From contig NC_135124.1 of assembly GCF_050908995.1 (NCBI RefSeq), positions 10,354,001 to 10,418,000 of the forward strand: a stretch of 64,000 nt of DNA, given 5' to 3'. Positions 27,788-40,476 of this stretch are shown in pieces. Every line of letters begins with the position of its first letter. Within the stretch, counting starts at the first letter, position 1. The stretch is from Andrena cerasifolii. Taxonomy: Eukaryota; Arthropoda; Insecta; Hymenoptera; Andrenidae. The translations under genes were made by a program, and so were the position numbers. Under the pieces are notes generated by a model. It ran no database searches. It saw only the letters and a list, made by a program, of their open reading frames with translations, and was not told where the DNA came from.

Positions 27788-27950
27788 CAGTGGCATACCC
27801 AGAGAGTACAAACTGGATTTTAGTCTTTAAATAAATTTTTATAATCACCTAATGAATTTCATTGAATTCGCATTAAATAAATTTTTCTTAAAATCATTTC
27901 TGTCCGTTCAACTTGGCTCCCCTCAAGATTAAATCCTTTGCGCGCCGCTG
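27788..27950. mobile_element. hAT-like MITE, family 2, copy
   Basis: It starts CAGTGGCATACCCAGAG and ends AAATCCTTTGCGCGCCGCTG. Flanks GACCAAGG and CACCAAGC agree at 6 of 8 positions. The interior shares AACTGGATTTTAGTCTTTAA and the CAACTTGGCTCCCC block with the other copies. Confidence 0.7.
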
Positions 27951-30900
27951 CACCAAGCTATGTATATACTTCTTACATTACACTTATGTGTTTCTAAAAA
28001 AATCTTTCAACCACCCACCGAACCAATATGACTGCAGCATCGCTCCCATTTCTCCGCGTTTCCCCGAGGATTCCACGTGTATGCCTGACTTCTATCTTCA
28101 AAAGGAATCTCCCCCAATATTCAAATTCCTCGCCGTTGTTTACCCGTTGCTACCAACCGAAATGCAAACATCGAACGCGACCCAAAGCAGTGAAGCAGCA
28201 AACACCTGCCCGTCTCAGTCGGCGACGCACAAAGGGGACGGTCGGGGCCTAATGAAATTGCGCCCGCGTCTCGCGGTCAGCTCGAACGGCGCGCGATTCA
28301 TCGTAAACGGGCCTCCCTCGATTCCCCATAAACGTCCTTTTCCCTGCGCCGATATTATAATGCCCGGTCGCAATGGGTTGGGGGACGGCTGCCGTTCGAC
28401 TCGAATGGGAACTGGCCACGGAGCGAGCCCGAACCGTCGCACATACGTGGTTCCGTGGTTGTCTGCTGGAGCACCGCGACGCACGGCTCTGTTCGTGTGG
28501 ACGCGGACCTTGATGCATTAAGCAGTGTCCTTGAGACGCGAGGCCACCTCTTCTGCAGCTCGTGCCGCGGGCAGAGCGTGGCGCGCAGCCTTCCCCGGGT
28601 GCGAATCGGCGTATCGTTTACCCGGCGGAAACTGCCGCGATAGGTCGGCCCCTGGCCTCTCTGGCAACGGCCGTTCTGGGGACGTCGCGGCTCCAGACAT
28701 TAAGATAAATGTTCCAGCGGAGTGGATGCTAACGAGAAGTCGGGCTTAATTGACTTGGACGTAGGTTCGATTAGCGCGGCGTCGTGCGACTTCGTGGGTG
28801 GTCTTGGAACGGATGCGCGCGTGTTTAGGAAGAAGTCTGAGTGTGGTGGCTTGTAACACTTTGGCTGGTGGGTACACTTAGCACCGGCAGTTTTAGTGTT
28901 CGTACTTGGGAAGTTGATATGGTTGGGACTTTGGTGTTGGATTCCGTAGCAGGAGAATCAAGCGTAACAAGTTTTTTACGAGTTCTAAGTACTTTCAAGA
29001 AGTTTTTGTTCAGAAGTCTCCGATCGGCGTTCTGACAGAGATTCCGCTCTTAAACTCTAGCAATGAGGTGGTCTTAGGAGTTTGCGACAGGGTTATATAC
29101 ACAGGAGTTGTGGAAGAAGGGATAAGGATGACGTGGAAGGAACTATCGTAAGCGTAAAGGTCGACGATGATGACTAAATCTTTTTCCGAGGTTTTGCGAG
29201 GGTGACTACTTAGTTGCGATGCATTGGCATGTATTTAGGATGTTTGTAACGTGTATCTAGCTAGCATCCAACATTCGATTGCTTCTTGTAGAATGTACAA
29301 ACTTTGGGATATGTTGTGTGTATTGCTAGGTGAGTACTGAGGATTGGGGTAAAAATTCGATGCGCGTATTTGGTTGATGTCTTCACTGAGGTGTTAGTCG
29401 AAAGGGATAGTATCTTTAGACGGTTTTATGGAGACGTAGTGAAATTTCAGTGGAGGAACATCAATTCTACGATATCACAGGTGTAATTTATATATTTTAT
29501 ATCTGATATCGAGGGTTTCTAATTTCCTTGTAGAATACATTAGACTTGATAGTGAATGAATTAACGATATAAGAACTACGTGGTTGATAAGCTGAACCTG
29601 ATCCAAGATCCTCAGAGGATCGAATAATAAAAATCATGCAAGAGAAGGATCCATGGCTGAGACAATTTGGCAGGCCCGCGGAACGTCCCGAAATCGAATC
29701 TGGTATAGAAAATTGGCACGAAGAAGACGTTAGGCTAGAGAAGGCGAATGCGAATCGTACTTGCGGCCAAGCCCATCCAGCCCCGTCAGTCCACTGGAAG
29801 AACAAGAAAATTAGAGTTGAAACAGCTCAGGAACATTACTTTGGCTTCGAACGCTGCACACTTGCGCGCGGAATCACATCGAACGATGCCCAGCCTATTG
29901 AATTACACGAACGCAGGCGGGATAAGCGAAGAGTCCGCGGCACGTGGAGGCGGACAGGATCCTCTTCCCTTCTCTCTTCCCTCGTCGTACGGGAAATAGG
30001 CACAAAGGATCCAGCGGCGAAGACGGCGGAACGAGCGCGTAGGCACCAGCTCGCTCCTTATAGGAGTGACACACGCGCGCGCCCGACGTGGAGGATTATT
30101 ATGCGGATGATTACCGTGCTCCGTGGCTGGGGGGATAGTCGCCTCGCCTTGTCCAGGGCCTTATTTCCTGGGGTGAAAAGAAAAGCCACGCGATAACCAT
30201 CGACGCCTCTTGAAACGCGCGTGAGCCCTGCTGCGGGCGTTTCTTCTCGCGCTTGCCTCTTTTAGTGTCCCCCCACAGCCTATACAGTAGTACTGAGATA
30301 CTTGTTGAGGTTACGGGCGGAAGCTCAGAACCAATAGGAAGTGGAGAGGGAAAGCTGATGCTCTCTATTGTTGCTTGATTAGACAAACGCAATGTACTTT
30401 AGTACAAAGTACTTTAAGATCTGCAGCAGTGGTAGGCTGAGGCTAAAAATATTGGTTGCCAGGAGACAAAGAGGGCCCACTCAGAACTTCAAGACTGTCA
30501 TTTAATTGTTTATAAGAAATAAATAAACATTTCAAAAATACATCAGTGGCAAAAGAGTGCAATTAAAATTTTTTGTGAAAGAAATGTATATTTTTAGTAA
30601 TTACAGTGTTTATTTATTTATTTATTTATTTAAATAATTATACGGGGAATACCCATGGTTTACAAGAGACAAAGCAGAGAAATTAACTAGAGAGTCTATA
30701 CAATAAATAAGCCAAGGATACACGGCTAACAAAGCCAACTAAACTGAACTAAAAGATAAACAAGAACTAAGAACACAACATTAAATACTAAATACCATTT
30801 GTCGTCGAGCAAGCTGACACCCTGGCCACTGCGCCAATGATCTGAAGTATACCTATTGAGGTAGATAGCTGTTTTGATTCTGCAAGGTCCTGCAGTGATG

Positions 30901-31770
30901 AGAAACATATACCTATACTAAACAGCTTACATACTCGCGAGATTACTTCACATTAGTGGAGCCTAAGTAAGTTACCTGTTCCAGCAACTAAGCATTTAAG
31001 TTCCTCTTCATTTTGGAATGAACAGGAAAGGGTGTCCTTCCTTCAAATATCCACATCAAGAGTGGAGGCAGAAGAATCACAATTTTCCAAACTACTTACC
31101 GTCTACACCTAAAAATTCTTCTCAATGCTTGTCATCCACCTACTACGAATGCACACGTTCCAACATAGCACGCCCCTTTATTATTTCATTAAAGCCCGTG
31201 ACGCGCTCCAAAAAAGGCGCCCGCTGGTTGGTATTCCCCGCGGGAGCACGTGCTAGAAAATAAACCGTCCTTAAGTGGAACAATAGACTCCTTGCACCTG
31301 AGGACGCCGATAGAGCAAATCGCCGACGAAAACGGTAACGGCGAGTTTATCCGTAGATCGTCCGCGAAGATTGCCCCGTTCGCTGGCCCGTTCGTAAATT
31401 CCCGCGAATCGATCCGATATCTCGATCCTGGAATGGCTTCCCTCGCCGTGTAATTCGTCGGGGGGGTTCACTCCTGTTCCTTTCAAGCACCAGCCGCCGC
31501 ATTGTGGCCCGGCATTGCGCAAGAATTCACTCCTGATCGTCCTCCTTCGCGCGGCGTCTAACGAGAGTCGTTTAAGGAACGGCGACGTGGCCATTTCAGG
31601 GGGAACAATGGGAGGAACGTGCTGGTGCATTTTATGGGGAAACACGGATATCCACGGTGTCGGGCTATACCGTGGATGGGGATCTAGCCTTGCGTGGAAA
31701 AGTCTTGGGGAATAAGTTGCTCTCTGGTGAAGGGCGATGAATATTTTGATTCGGTATTCAACTTCCACGA
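27951..31770. other. Non-coding, includes a GC-rich block
   Basis: 28,240-28,720 is GC- and CpG-rich and open in several frames on both strands. 29,636-30,196 has a 186-codon ORF without a recognisable domain. A distal promoter or CpG island is possible. Confidence 0.4.
30609..30632. repeat. (TTTA)n microsatellite
   Basis: About six TTTA units, followed by ATTATACGGGGAATACCCAT, a context often seen at the end of retroposed sequences. No reverse transcriptase ORF was found. Confidence 0.7.
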
Positions 31771-32005
31771 TTAAGGAGTTGAAATGGTAAGCGGCGTAAG
31801 TGCCAAAGAGATCAAAAATGAGTTTTTTTAGAGGGAAAGAATGTAAACTCCATGCTGGATACGGTGGTAAATAATTTATTTTAGTTTCTAGGGCTGTCGC
31901 AAGACAGGCCTGAGATCATAAGTACCAAAGTCCCTGTGGTTCAAAAGAAAATACTGAAAATTTTCACTTCTGACACTTACGTCATTTACCATTTCAACTC
32001 CTCAA
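31771..32005. mobile_element. Foldback element with inverted arms GGAGTTGAAATGGTAA
   Basis: TTAAGGAGTTGAAATGGTAA at 31771 pairs with TTACCATTTCAACTCCTCAA ending at 32005. Pairing continues inward through CGTAAGTG and CACTTACG. About 235 bp, no ORF. Confidence 0.65.
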
Positions 32006-35000
32006 TTCTTCGGTCTTAATGGTTAAGATGGGGCTCTAAGTGACTTGTGTTGTGATTTCAGCATCGTCGCCATTAGGATAGTGTTTCACTAGCATCAAAC
32101 TGATTTTGCCGTTCAGAGGTCCAGATGAAAGCACTTATCGTAAGGTTAAACCCAGAGGAGGTCGCGAAAAATGCAATAGTCACAGTGTTTATAGATAGGT
32201 CTGTGGTTTGGATCAATTAAAACTCATTTCGGTGTCCTGTAATCGGTAAATTCTTACCAACGAATTTCAAGTTAATTTACCTTTCAATGAAAAATGGAAT
32301 TTTGCCAGTCACGTGGCATGAAATTAACCAGCAGGGAATATAGATGTAGGAGTTATTGGCTGTTTTAACAACGCTCTCGAAGGAAACGACACTGTCTACC
32401 ACTGGCATGAATCATCGCCGACTGGCGAAGGTGGGATCCGTTTCCTCAACTGGGACGCATTATGCTTCCAGGGAAATTACAACACGGCGAAAGAGGCTTT
32501 TAAATGCCGCAACCAGGTGACCCAGCTGAGAAAAGTCAAATGTTGGGCAACCGTTGAAATCCTGTCGGTCACTTGGTCACAATTTTTCTCACCGGGAGTC
32601 ACGGCACCGAAGAACGTACGGTTTTCGTAATTCCTTGCCACATTGCACCGCTGTGGACATCCATGGTGTCTGGTATCAGCGAGGAAATTCAATTTCAATG
32701 CATCTCAACTATCATTAGGTTAACAAATCGAATTTCATTCGTCATTCGAAATTCTATTTAAATAAAAATGTCGCCCACCTCTGGAAGAGTGTATAGAAAT
32801 ATTCAAGAGAATTTAGTTTCTGTTGCACAAACAATTATTCTGAAAGTAAATTAAAGGAGAGATATTAGCGATACTCTTCGAATAATAGCGTTTTCTAAGC
32901 CTCCTATTATTCACGGAGATTGTAGAGAATCGTACTTTGATTTTCACTTGCAGAGAAATTGTAGAAAAATTCTTCCAAGAAGTGCGATCTTTGCGTCATT
33001 CTATTACCTTCGAGTTAGCCTGTTTGTTAGTTAAGGTTTCTATGTGTGTTCTAGAGAATGGCCGTAGCTTTCATCCACGTTTCTTCTCGATCCTATAAAA
33101 CATCACCGTGGAAGAAGCACTGCGCATTTTTATTAAAGATAAAAGTTGGAGAAATTTCACCGCGCTGAATATATTCTTCTCTCCACGGAGCAACGATTTT
33201 CTAATGTTTCTTTCATACGTTGTAGAAGAATTACGGTATACAGAAACGAGAATGCAATGTAAACCTATGAACAGTATAAATCATGACTTCCGAGGCGACT
33301 CAGCGACGCTCTTCCTCCAGACGTGGCTGGAATGCTGAATCGCTGACCATATTATTGTCCATATCGTTTACCGCGCGGTATTCCGATACGTTATATCCGC
33401 GGCCGGTGCAGAAATAAAATAATCGAAAGATCCCCCCGTCGATTATGCAACGTCTACTGATGGGATGCTAATATCGTATCGTCGATTTCATCGGAAATGC
33501 GATGCAGACATTGCGCGTTTTCATTCGGTTTGACGACGGTGTTTTTGACTGACGTCAGTTCTGCTTTAGTCGATCGAAAGGCCATTCTATTCTAAGCATA
33601 CAAAACCACGCGAAATAATTTTCTGACATTCAGTGTATATGTAGAACTTCGTTGCAAGCTCCACTTCCATTTCTTCTAAAACCCTCTGCGAGTTTATAAT
33701 TCATTAGCTGAGAATAGAAAATGGTCCCAAGGCTATGAAAATATTTCTTGCAAGTGGTAGGCAGGATTACTCATACGTTCTCAGAAGAATACACGTGGGT
33801 ACGTGAATTTGGGGCCGAACAATGGTGTTTTAGAATCTGCCATCGGTGGGTTTAAGGAAGAGATTCATGGCTGGAGCGGACGCAGGAAAGTCCACCCGCT
33901 TGGTTTATAGTGTTTATACTGTAAAGGCCGACGGGAGATCAGGAAATCCTCGCTTTTGCAGGGTAGACTAAGCAACTACTCTCATTTCCAAGCGCGCGTG
34001 ACGGGTTAGACACGATGTCCGTCCCTCCTCCCAGCCCACCCCGTTTTCTTTTTCCAGCGATCTGACACTGAACTCGATCGTTGATCTCATTCAGGGTCGA
34101 GTGTTCCTCGAGTTCCTTGAGTTACGCTCGGCGTTGTTTTTGCCCATCGTTTCTCTCTGCCATCAAACGCTCGCATGCTCCTGATCGCCATGCTACTCTT
34201 TCATTGAATCTCTGTTTGTGATATACTCGAGTGTACGTCGAATTGATTACTTATAAATATACTAGACGCCCCTAGATAATAAGAGAATTAAATTTGACAT
34301 TTTTTAAATTTGACAATTTACATTTTGCTTGGATCTAGTTTTTGGATCTAGTTAATCACATGGCAGGTTCTCGTGATCGTTCGTGGAAAATTGGCCGTGA
34401 TTTAGTCGCTCGAAGTGTAAATGCGGAGGCTCTGAAGCATTTACTTAACGTCTGACATGGAAAGCCGTAGGAAATGTCATCGAAACGGAAGTTGCGCATC
34501 AGTTGCCTACGAGCAGCCTTGCCATCCTACTCACTTCTCGAACCTTACGAGACTGGCAGAAGGAACAGATTCTCAGACTTCTGTCTATCATTATTTTCGA
34601 ACTATTTGTGCATGTGCTTACTAAAATATGTAAACGAGTGAACAGACACGCGTTACTTTTGAAAATGCGAAAGTTCAGTGTAGAACAAAATTGAAAGTAT
34701 AATGATAAATTTGTTCCTCCGTGTATTTCAAGTTAATTTATTTCTTTTTAAGGCGATTTATCTTAACATTCTCATTTATGATTCTAAACGAAACGAAGCC
34801 TCGCAATGGGAACCGATATTCCACATTCTTCATTTCTAATGAGAAAAATTCCATCTTCAGCAAATTTCTTGCCTGTTCAAAATCACCAGGCATATTCACG
34901 CGTTCTCTTACACCAGGCTGCGCTATCTTGCACAACTCATCTTGGGCGAAATCTACAAATTACCGCAACCGTTTTTATCCGGCACAGTTGCGCCTGTTGC

Positions 35001-38000
35001 CTGCTCGCGATATTAGTAATACTTCACCGCGGTCTGATACTAATTAGCAAGCGCCTCGTTCATTTGCGAAAGAGGAATTAACGCGTTCCACGTGGAAGAT
35101 ATACCCTCGATACTGTGGCTGTTGCATAAAACCAGAGGATCGTGGATTTTCCTTTTGAAAACTGGATAAATGACAATCGATTCGAGGAATTCGTTTCGCT
35201 GCATCATAACAAATTCGAAGTAACTACCAACGCAACATTACTCTGCTCAATGCCACGTACCAATACAGAACGGAAGATAAATTAAATGGAAAAATATCCC
35301 CGAATCGATGAGAAATTATAAGCAGCGGCTATTAAGGGATATAATCACACGATCGCAGCGCAAACTTTTTTTCCCAAGTGGCAATTTATTTAGCTCCCGA
35401 TAGTCTACCTGGAACAATTGCACAGCAGTCGGTCTAATGAATAGTCCGCGTCTATTACACGGGTAATTGCGGGGTGGTAATGCAGTAATCGTTTAATCAC
35501 AGCCCTTCAGTGTTTGCTTAAATATAAAGGTTTCACCTCGGTGAAAGTTTGTCGACCTTTTTCCCCTGCCTTCGTGCCCCGTCCCGTGCAAATGTGTAAT
35601 TGAACAATTATTTCGTGTGTTTCGTCCCGCGCCGAGATTCAACACCGTAATGGCCGGTTAGGCAGGATACGCTGTTCGGTGTTATTAATTTCAGCCAGCG
35701 GGGAAAAGTTTTTCTTCCTTTCCCAAGTAGGAGGAACCGAGCGCAGCGTGTCCCGTGGTTTCAGAGAAACTCGGTATACATAGTATAACGCAGATTCGTA
35801 ATTAATTACTTCTGCTTTTTTTTCTGAGGTACTATCTCTCGTTTGAATATGTAGTAGGCTGGTTTTATTAAAAAAAAGGAGTTGTACCTTATGGAAGTAA
35901 TTATTCGAGCATTACTGTTTTGTAATATACCTAATTATAGTCGAAACTAGATCAACTGGCTGCTCTTTCGTAATGATATAGGTATAACGATTGCATATTC
36001 ACTTATTCAAATCAGTCGTCAAGGTTTCTCTCTTTTGCTTCTTTTAGAGTGTGTTTAAGTAGGAAAAGAAATGGAGTATTATTTATCAGGAACCTCTTTA
36101 TATATCCAAGGCTTCATTATTTTTGTATTTCCCAGTTTGGGATCTTGAGACCAGTTATGTATTTAGATGTCACAGTTTTCCCATTATCTGCTCGTAAAGG
36201 CGCGAGAATTGGAGCGTAATCGTGGCACATTAATACCGTATTAAGCCTACTGTGCTTTGGAAAAAAACAGGGTACGCTGCCTTCATTCAGGCAACGCTCT
36301 CCATAGCCACCACAAGGAAATGTAGAGTCTCTCTTGGCTCTCTATGACATCTGTAACAGAGACTTTACGTTTCGTCGTCTCCGGTGTTCTTCCCTCGTCA
36401 CAGGAATCATTACGAAGAAGGCACTTTGACACAAAAGCCCCGTTTTCTCTTACTTTCCTGCTTTGCCGCTCGACTACATAGTCGTGCTGTGCATCACGAT
36501 GCAGAAACCCTCGACGCGTGCTCCTCGATTCTTTTTCGAAGGAATTGCTGATGGGCTTCGAATCGCAGCGAATATACTTTCGACGAGTCTTCAAACCCTC
36601 GATGTCGTTAGGTTTCTCAGTCCATACTCCACAGGTTGGCAATGAAAAAACTCTGCTCAGAGATCTCTGCTTTCTGCATCGGAATGTAATAATCGATTCT
36701 AGTCCTGCCTCTTGTCGTCTTTCTAATAACCCAGAGTTTCTCCAAGTGTCACGGATGAAACTGTACTCGCCTGAATCTTTTATTCGCCACCTGCAGTCGT
36801 ATAACTCCCCAAGTAGAAAGATATTTCTGTGCAATTACTATTACAAAATTGCCTAAAACATCAGCCTAAACCTAGAACGACACTGTGAAATTTGAATTTC
36901 CAAAATCCTCTTAAAGTTTCCGGAAAAAACCTTTTGTATTTATCTATGGGCGTTTTCAGAGAAGACATTTACAGCATATAGTATTCGTTGACAGTAAGAA
37001 AGTCGAAATTTCGGAATGGAAGCTTGATATTCTAGCGTCCATCGACACTTTCGTAGAGGACATAAAATTTATCGAGGTCCCCGCCCGCAGTGTTCTTCTG
37101 GGGCTAATTTCACAAGCTTCGTAACACCGAAGCCCGTCCCCATTTCTCGGTGACCGAAGTTGCATACCGAATCCCCCGGATCACTATCGATTTCAATCGA
37201 CCACCGCCGAAGACGAATGATTCTTAGATCGTCCGTCCTGCACGCACTCTCATTTTCCAATCCATCATTTCCATCGATCAAAGTCTGTTTCGATGCTCGG
37301 GCTCGGCGCAACATCTGCAGCGCAACGAGATCCGAGCGTTCGGTACCGGTTGGTTAGTCTCGTAAGAGAAACGGACGGATATTAGGCCCCAATAACCTGA
37401 TTCTCGTCGCTTTATTCTCATCGCGCGTACTCGGACACGTTGTTTTTCAGCGCTCTCCATACGACTTAGGTGCATACCAATTACTCGCCGCGGCGCAACG
37501 GCAACCTGCACATGTGAAACGCAGACTTTTCCAGCTTGCAGTGATTACCTAATTGGCCGCAGATGCTTCGCCGCGTCGACTGTATCTTTCCCTCCGTTCC
37601 GACTACTCTTTCGCAGAGGCGAAAACTGATGAAACACGGCCGGCCCGCCGCGTGTCTCACCGTTTCCAGATCGAACGGATAAGCGACAGACCGCGGGCAA
37701 CACTTTATTTCGCACAGTAATTATGTGTCAGATGCAGCGTACGGTTCGCGCAGTCGCTGGGTTGCATCACTCGTTTTAATCCTTCGATGTCTGTGCCTTT
37801 CTTCTGCCTTCTTGGCGAATAGGCGCGCGTTTGTTGCTGAAAGGTTGAGGATTATACCGGGGACATTTAGTGGATAAATGTGGGAAGTGTCGGAGTGAGG
37901 AGTTCGCGGGGGTACGATTGAAGCTTTGCGTTTAATTATAATTCTATAAGAATCCGACGTATAGGCAGAGAGACTGATACACAGGTGTAAAGTAGCACAT

Positions 38001-38460
38001 CGTAACCATGAAGTGCAGTATAAATAATTAAGTTTCCTGTAGAAATCGTGGAAACATTTGGCCACGTATAGAGGATTACTTCAATTTCTACCTGCAAGTG
38101 TTGTGCTGGGCGCTCGAAGCTTAAGGCTAATTAGAAAAAGAAAAGGAGAAACTTATCGAATAATTCGACTCGGTACAAAAGTCATTACCCCTAAGCGTAT
38201 TCCTCCCATTAGAATTCAAAGACCCGAAGGAGCGCGTATAGTTCTCGTTCCGTTCTTCTATTGCCGGGTTTAATTGATTCTTTGCTTTCTACGCCAGTGA
38301 AAATTCAGGCGCATGTGAATGCATTCTCAGAGCACGGGCAAAACAAAGAAATTAATTAGTTTCTCTGTCGTAAATGAAAGTCGAATAAAGTTTCAGCCAC
38401 CTCGAGATATTAATCGGAGTCGTTGAGAGCAACGCGACAAATCGATCAGCGCGCGATAAA
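32006..38460. other. Non-coding upstream of gene A
   Basis: No supported gene. The longest ORF, 36283-36834 on the minus strand (183 codons), overlaps open frames on the other strand and has no recognised domain. Could hold regulatory elements or 5' exons of gene A. Confidence 0.4.
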
Positions 38461-39096
38461 GGATCTTGAGGAAGGATGGGCGAGGGAAAGAAATTCTACT
38501 TTCGAATGCAATGAATCACAGAGATTATCGGTGCTGTTTCGCGTGTTGCTCGTGTCGCGGCAGCTCGTCACGTAAAAGACGACGGGGAGGCGAAACACGC
38601 GGACGACGAGGCACGTCTCGCGGGCTGGCAACACCTGCCACCGCGCGTTTTGCGCTCCGCGAGCATGGCGCGCGATTCGCCTCGAGACGTGTCATTTTCG
38701 CCGAAGAAAGTGCCCGTTTCTCCCCGACGTTTATGCAGTTCCGTAGCTACAGCTCTGTTCCCAGTATCTGGGTTGCGATTGTCGCGTCATCGCGGGCTGT
38801 CGAGGGCTCCGCAGGACCCCTGACAGTTTGTAGATTTACGCTGTCAGAGCATTCCGAGGCAGTTGCTCCTCGATCGACGCTAATTTTCCTGCTGGTAATG
38901 TCTGCGCTCCCGACAGCACGCGATGATAGCGCAACAGTGTTTCTAGCCGAGAGCCTAGCAACGATCCGCGATCGTGTCGCAAGCACCGGCATCGGCTAGC
39001 CCTAAGCACCGTACGTTAAGCAAATCGTCGCGTAGCCAAGCGTGCCGGTCGCTTTCCAGCGGCTTATATTAGCACAGCTATCTAACAGTCGCTGCT
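38461..39096 (+). promoter_or_regulatory. CpG-rich 5' flank of gene A
   Basis: This stretch has high GC and many CpGs compared with the AT-rich DNA before it, and it runs directly into the gene A start. It is open in more than one frame, as expected from composition. I infer 5' UTR or promoter. No clear TATA/Inr pair was seen. Confidence 0.4.
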
Positions 39097-40476
39097 ATGG
39101 GGTTGTTTCAGTGTGGCAGCGGCGGTGGGTCAACGGAAGGCGTGGTCGGTAGCGTCGGTGGTAGCGGAAGCGGCGGTAACAGCAGCAGCGGCGGTGGCAT
39201 GGATTGCATGCCCCTACGTCCAGGCCCCTTTCACTATTTGATAAGCGAGCAGGCCAAGTCGTTGGTGGCCCTGCAAGAGCTGCAGAATGAGGTCGGCGCC
39301 CTTCTCGAGTTCCGGGACCTCGTCATCGAGACGTTCCCAAACCTCCGGCACAAGATGGCCGCGACGGCGTCCGCGGGAGCGTCCGTGATATCGTCCTCGT
39401 GCACCCAGAACTCGCATATCCCCCGGCCGCTCTCCAGCCCATCGAGGCGGATCAACGAATGGGAGCCGGGTAAGGTTAGGCGGCGGATACCGCGGGAAGG
39501 GGGCGAGTCCTCGTCGTCCTCGTTGCCCAGGAGTCGCAGCAACTCGCACAGTGGCGGGACCAAGAACTGCAGTGCCACCGTCCAGGACTCGGGCTTCAGC
39601 ACGGAGACGTCCTCCAAGGACAGCGCCTCGACGGCCATAGCGCCCAGGCCGAGCAGCCCCCGGCCGGGTGTCCTCGACGAGGCGGAGGACGAGCTATGGA
39701 ACCTCCTGGACGTGATCCATCGGAAAGGGATACGGCTGAGAGAGGAGGTGGAGTGCCTGCAGGGTAGACTAGAGAGCGTGGCGCCGGAAGATCTGGCGTC
39801 CACGGACATCCTGGACGCCGTGAGGAAGGTGACGTGCCTGGACGGCGAGAGGACGTCGCCGATCACCACGGAGGAGACCAGGGATTCTCAGGTGATAACG
39901 CTGAGAAGGGAGAAGGAGCAGCTGCTGGATAAGGTGGCCGAGCTCGAGGCTGAGACTATATCCAGTCGAGCCAGGGCGCAGGAGCTGCAGTCGGAGCTGG
40001 CGGCCCTGTCCGCGCTGAAGACGGGCCTGGAGGATAGGCTGAGGGCCGGACTGAACGATACTTCCTCGGATATCCTCGCGCCAGGGGCGCAACGGTTGCA
40101 ACCGATCGTGACCGCGTTGCCCGTCGTCTCCTCGCCGAAGAGCAATACCGTTAGTAATATTAAGAGCAAATCGTCGGCGTTCGCCTCGGTGGCGGCGTCC
40201 ACGAAGGCCCATAAGAGTCGCTTTAGAACGAGGACCATCGAGAAGAACGTCCTGCTGGATGTCACCGCTCACAACGAGGAGCTGCGCGACATCAACGTCG
40301 AGGCGGGCGTGAACGAGAGAAGGGCAAGACTGGGAGCGTTGGACTCCATCCTCGTGTCGCCCGCCAGGGTGGCGCACGTTAAGGACGTCGACGCCAACAA
40401 GATCGCTGCCATCCTCCGTGAACACTCCCCCCTCGAGCTGCAGCGGCATTTAATCACTACTACCGTCCATAATCAG
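39097..40476 (+). CDS. Gene A coding exon 1 (residues 1-460)
   Basis: A 460-codon open stretch with strong GC3 bias, unlike flanking DNA. It ends at a CAG|GTCAGT donor in phase 0. The frame runs on only two codons past the donor before a stop, which supports splicing there. It encodes the Gly/Ser leader, the first SxIP motif, a Ser-rich linker with a DSGFSTETSS stretch, and the main heptad-like coiled coil (about 260-320). A TTTCAG followed by TGTGGC just after the ATG (near 39111) could be an acceptor for an upstream 5' exon. In that case translation would start at Met35 or further upstream. Confidence 0.85.

Noticed and set aside
27913..28521. 202-codon plus-strand ORF
   Set aside because: It begins inside a MITE and runs into a CpG-rich block with overlapping frames; no domain and no homology-like motif.
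29636..30196. 186-codon plus-strand ORF
   Set aside because: Composition driven, Arg-rich, no domain or splice context.
36283..36834. 183-codon minus-strand ORF
   Set aside because: No recognisable domain; overlapping open frames on the opposite strand point to stop-poor composition and not to coding.
38466..38999. 177-codon ORF just before gene A
   Set aside because: Arg/Ser-rich, not in a clear splice relation to gene A; more likely GC-rich 5' flank.
39234..40449. Minus-strand ORFs of 211, 226 and 125 codons
   Set aside because: Shadows of the GC-rich gene A exon; plus-strand frame has matching splice sites and coiled-coil structure.
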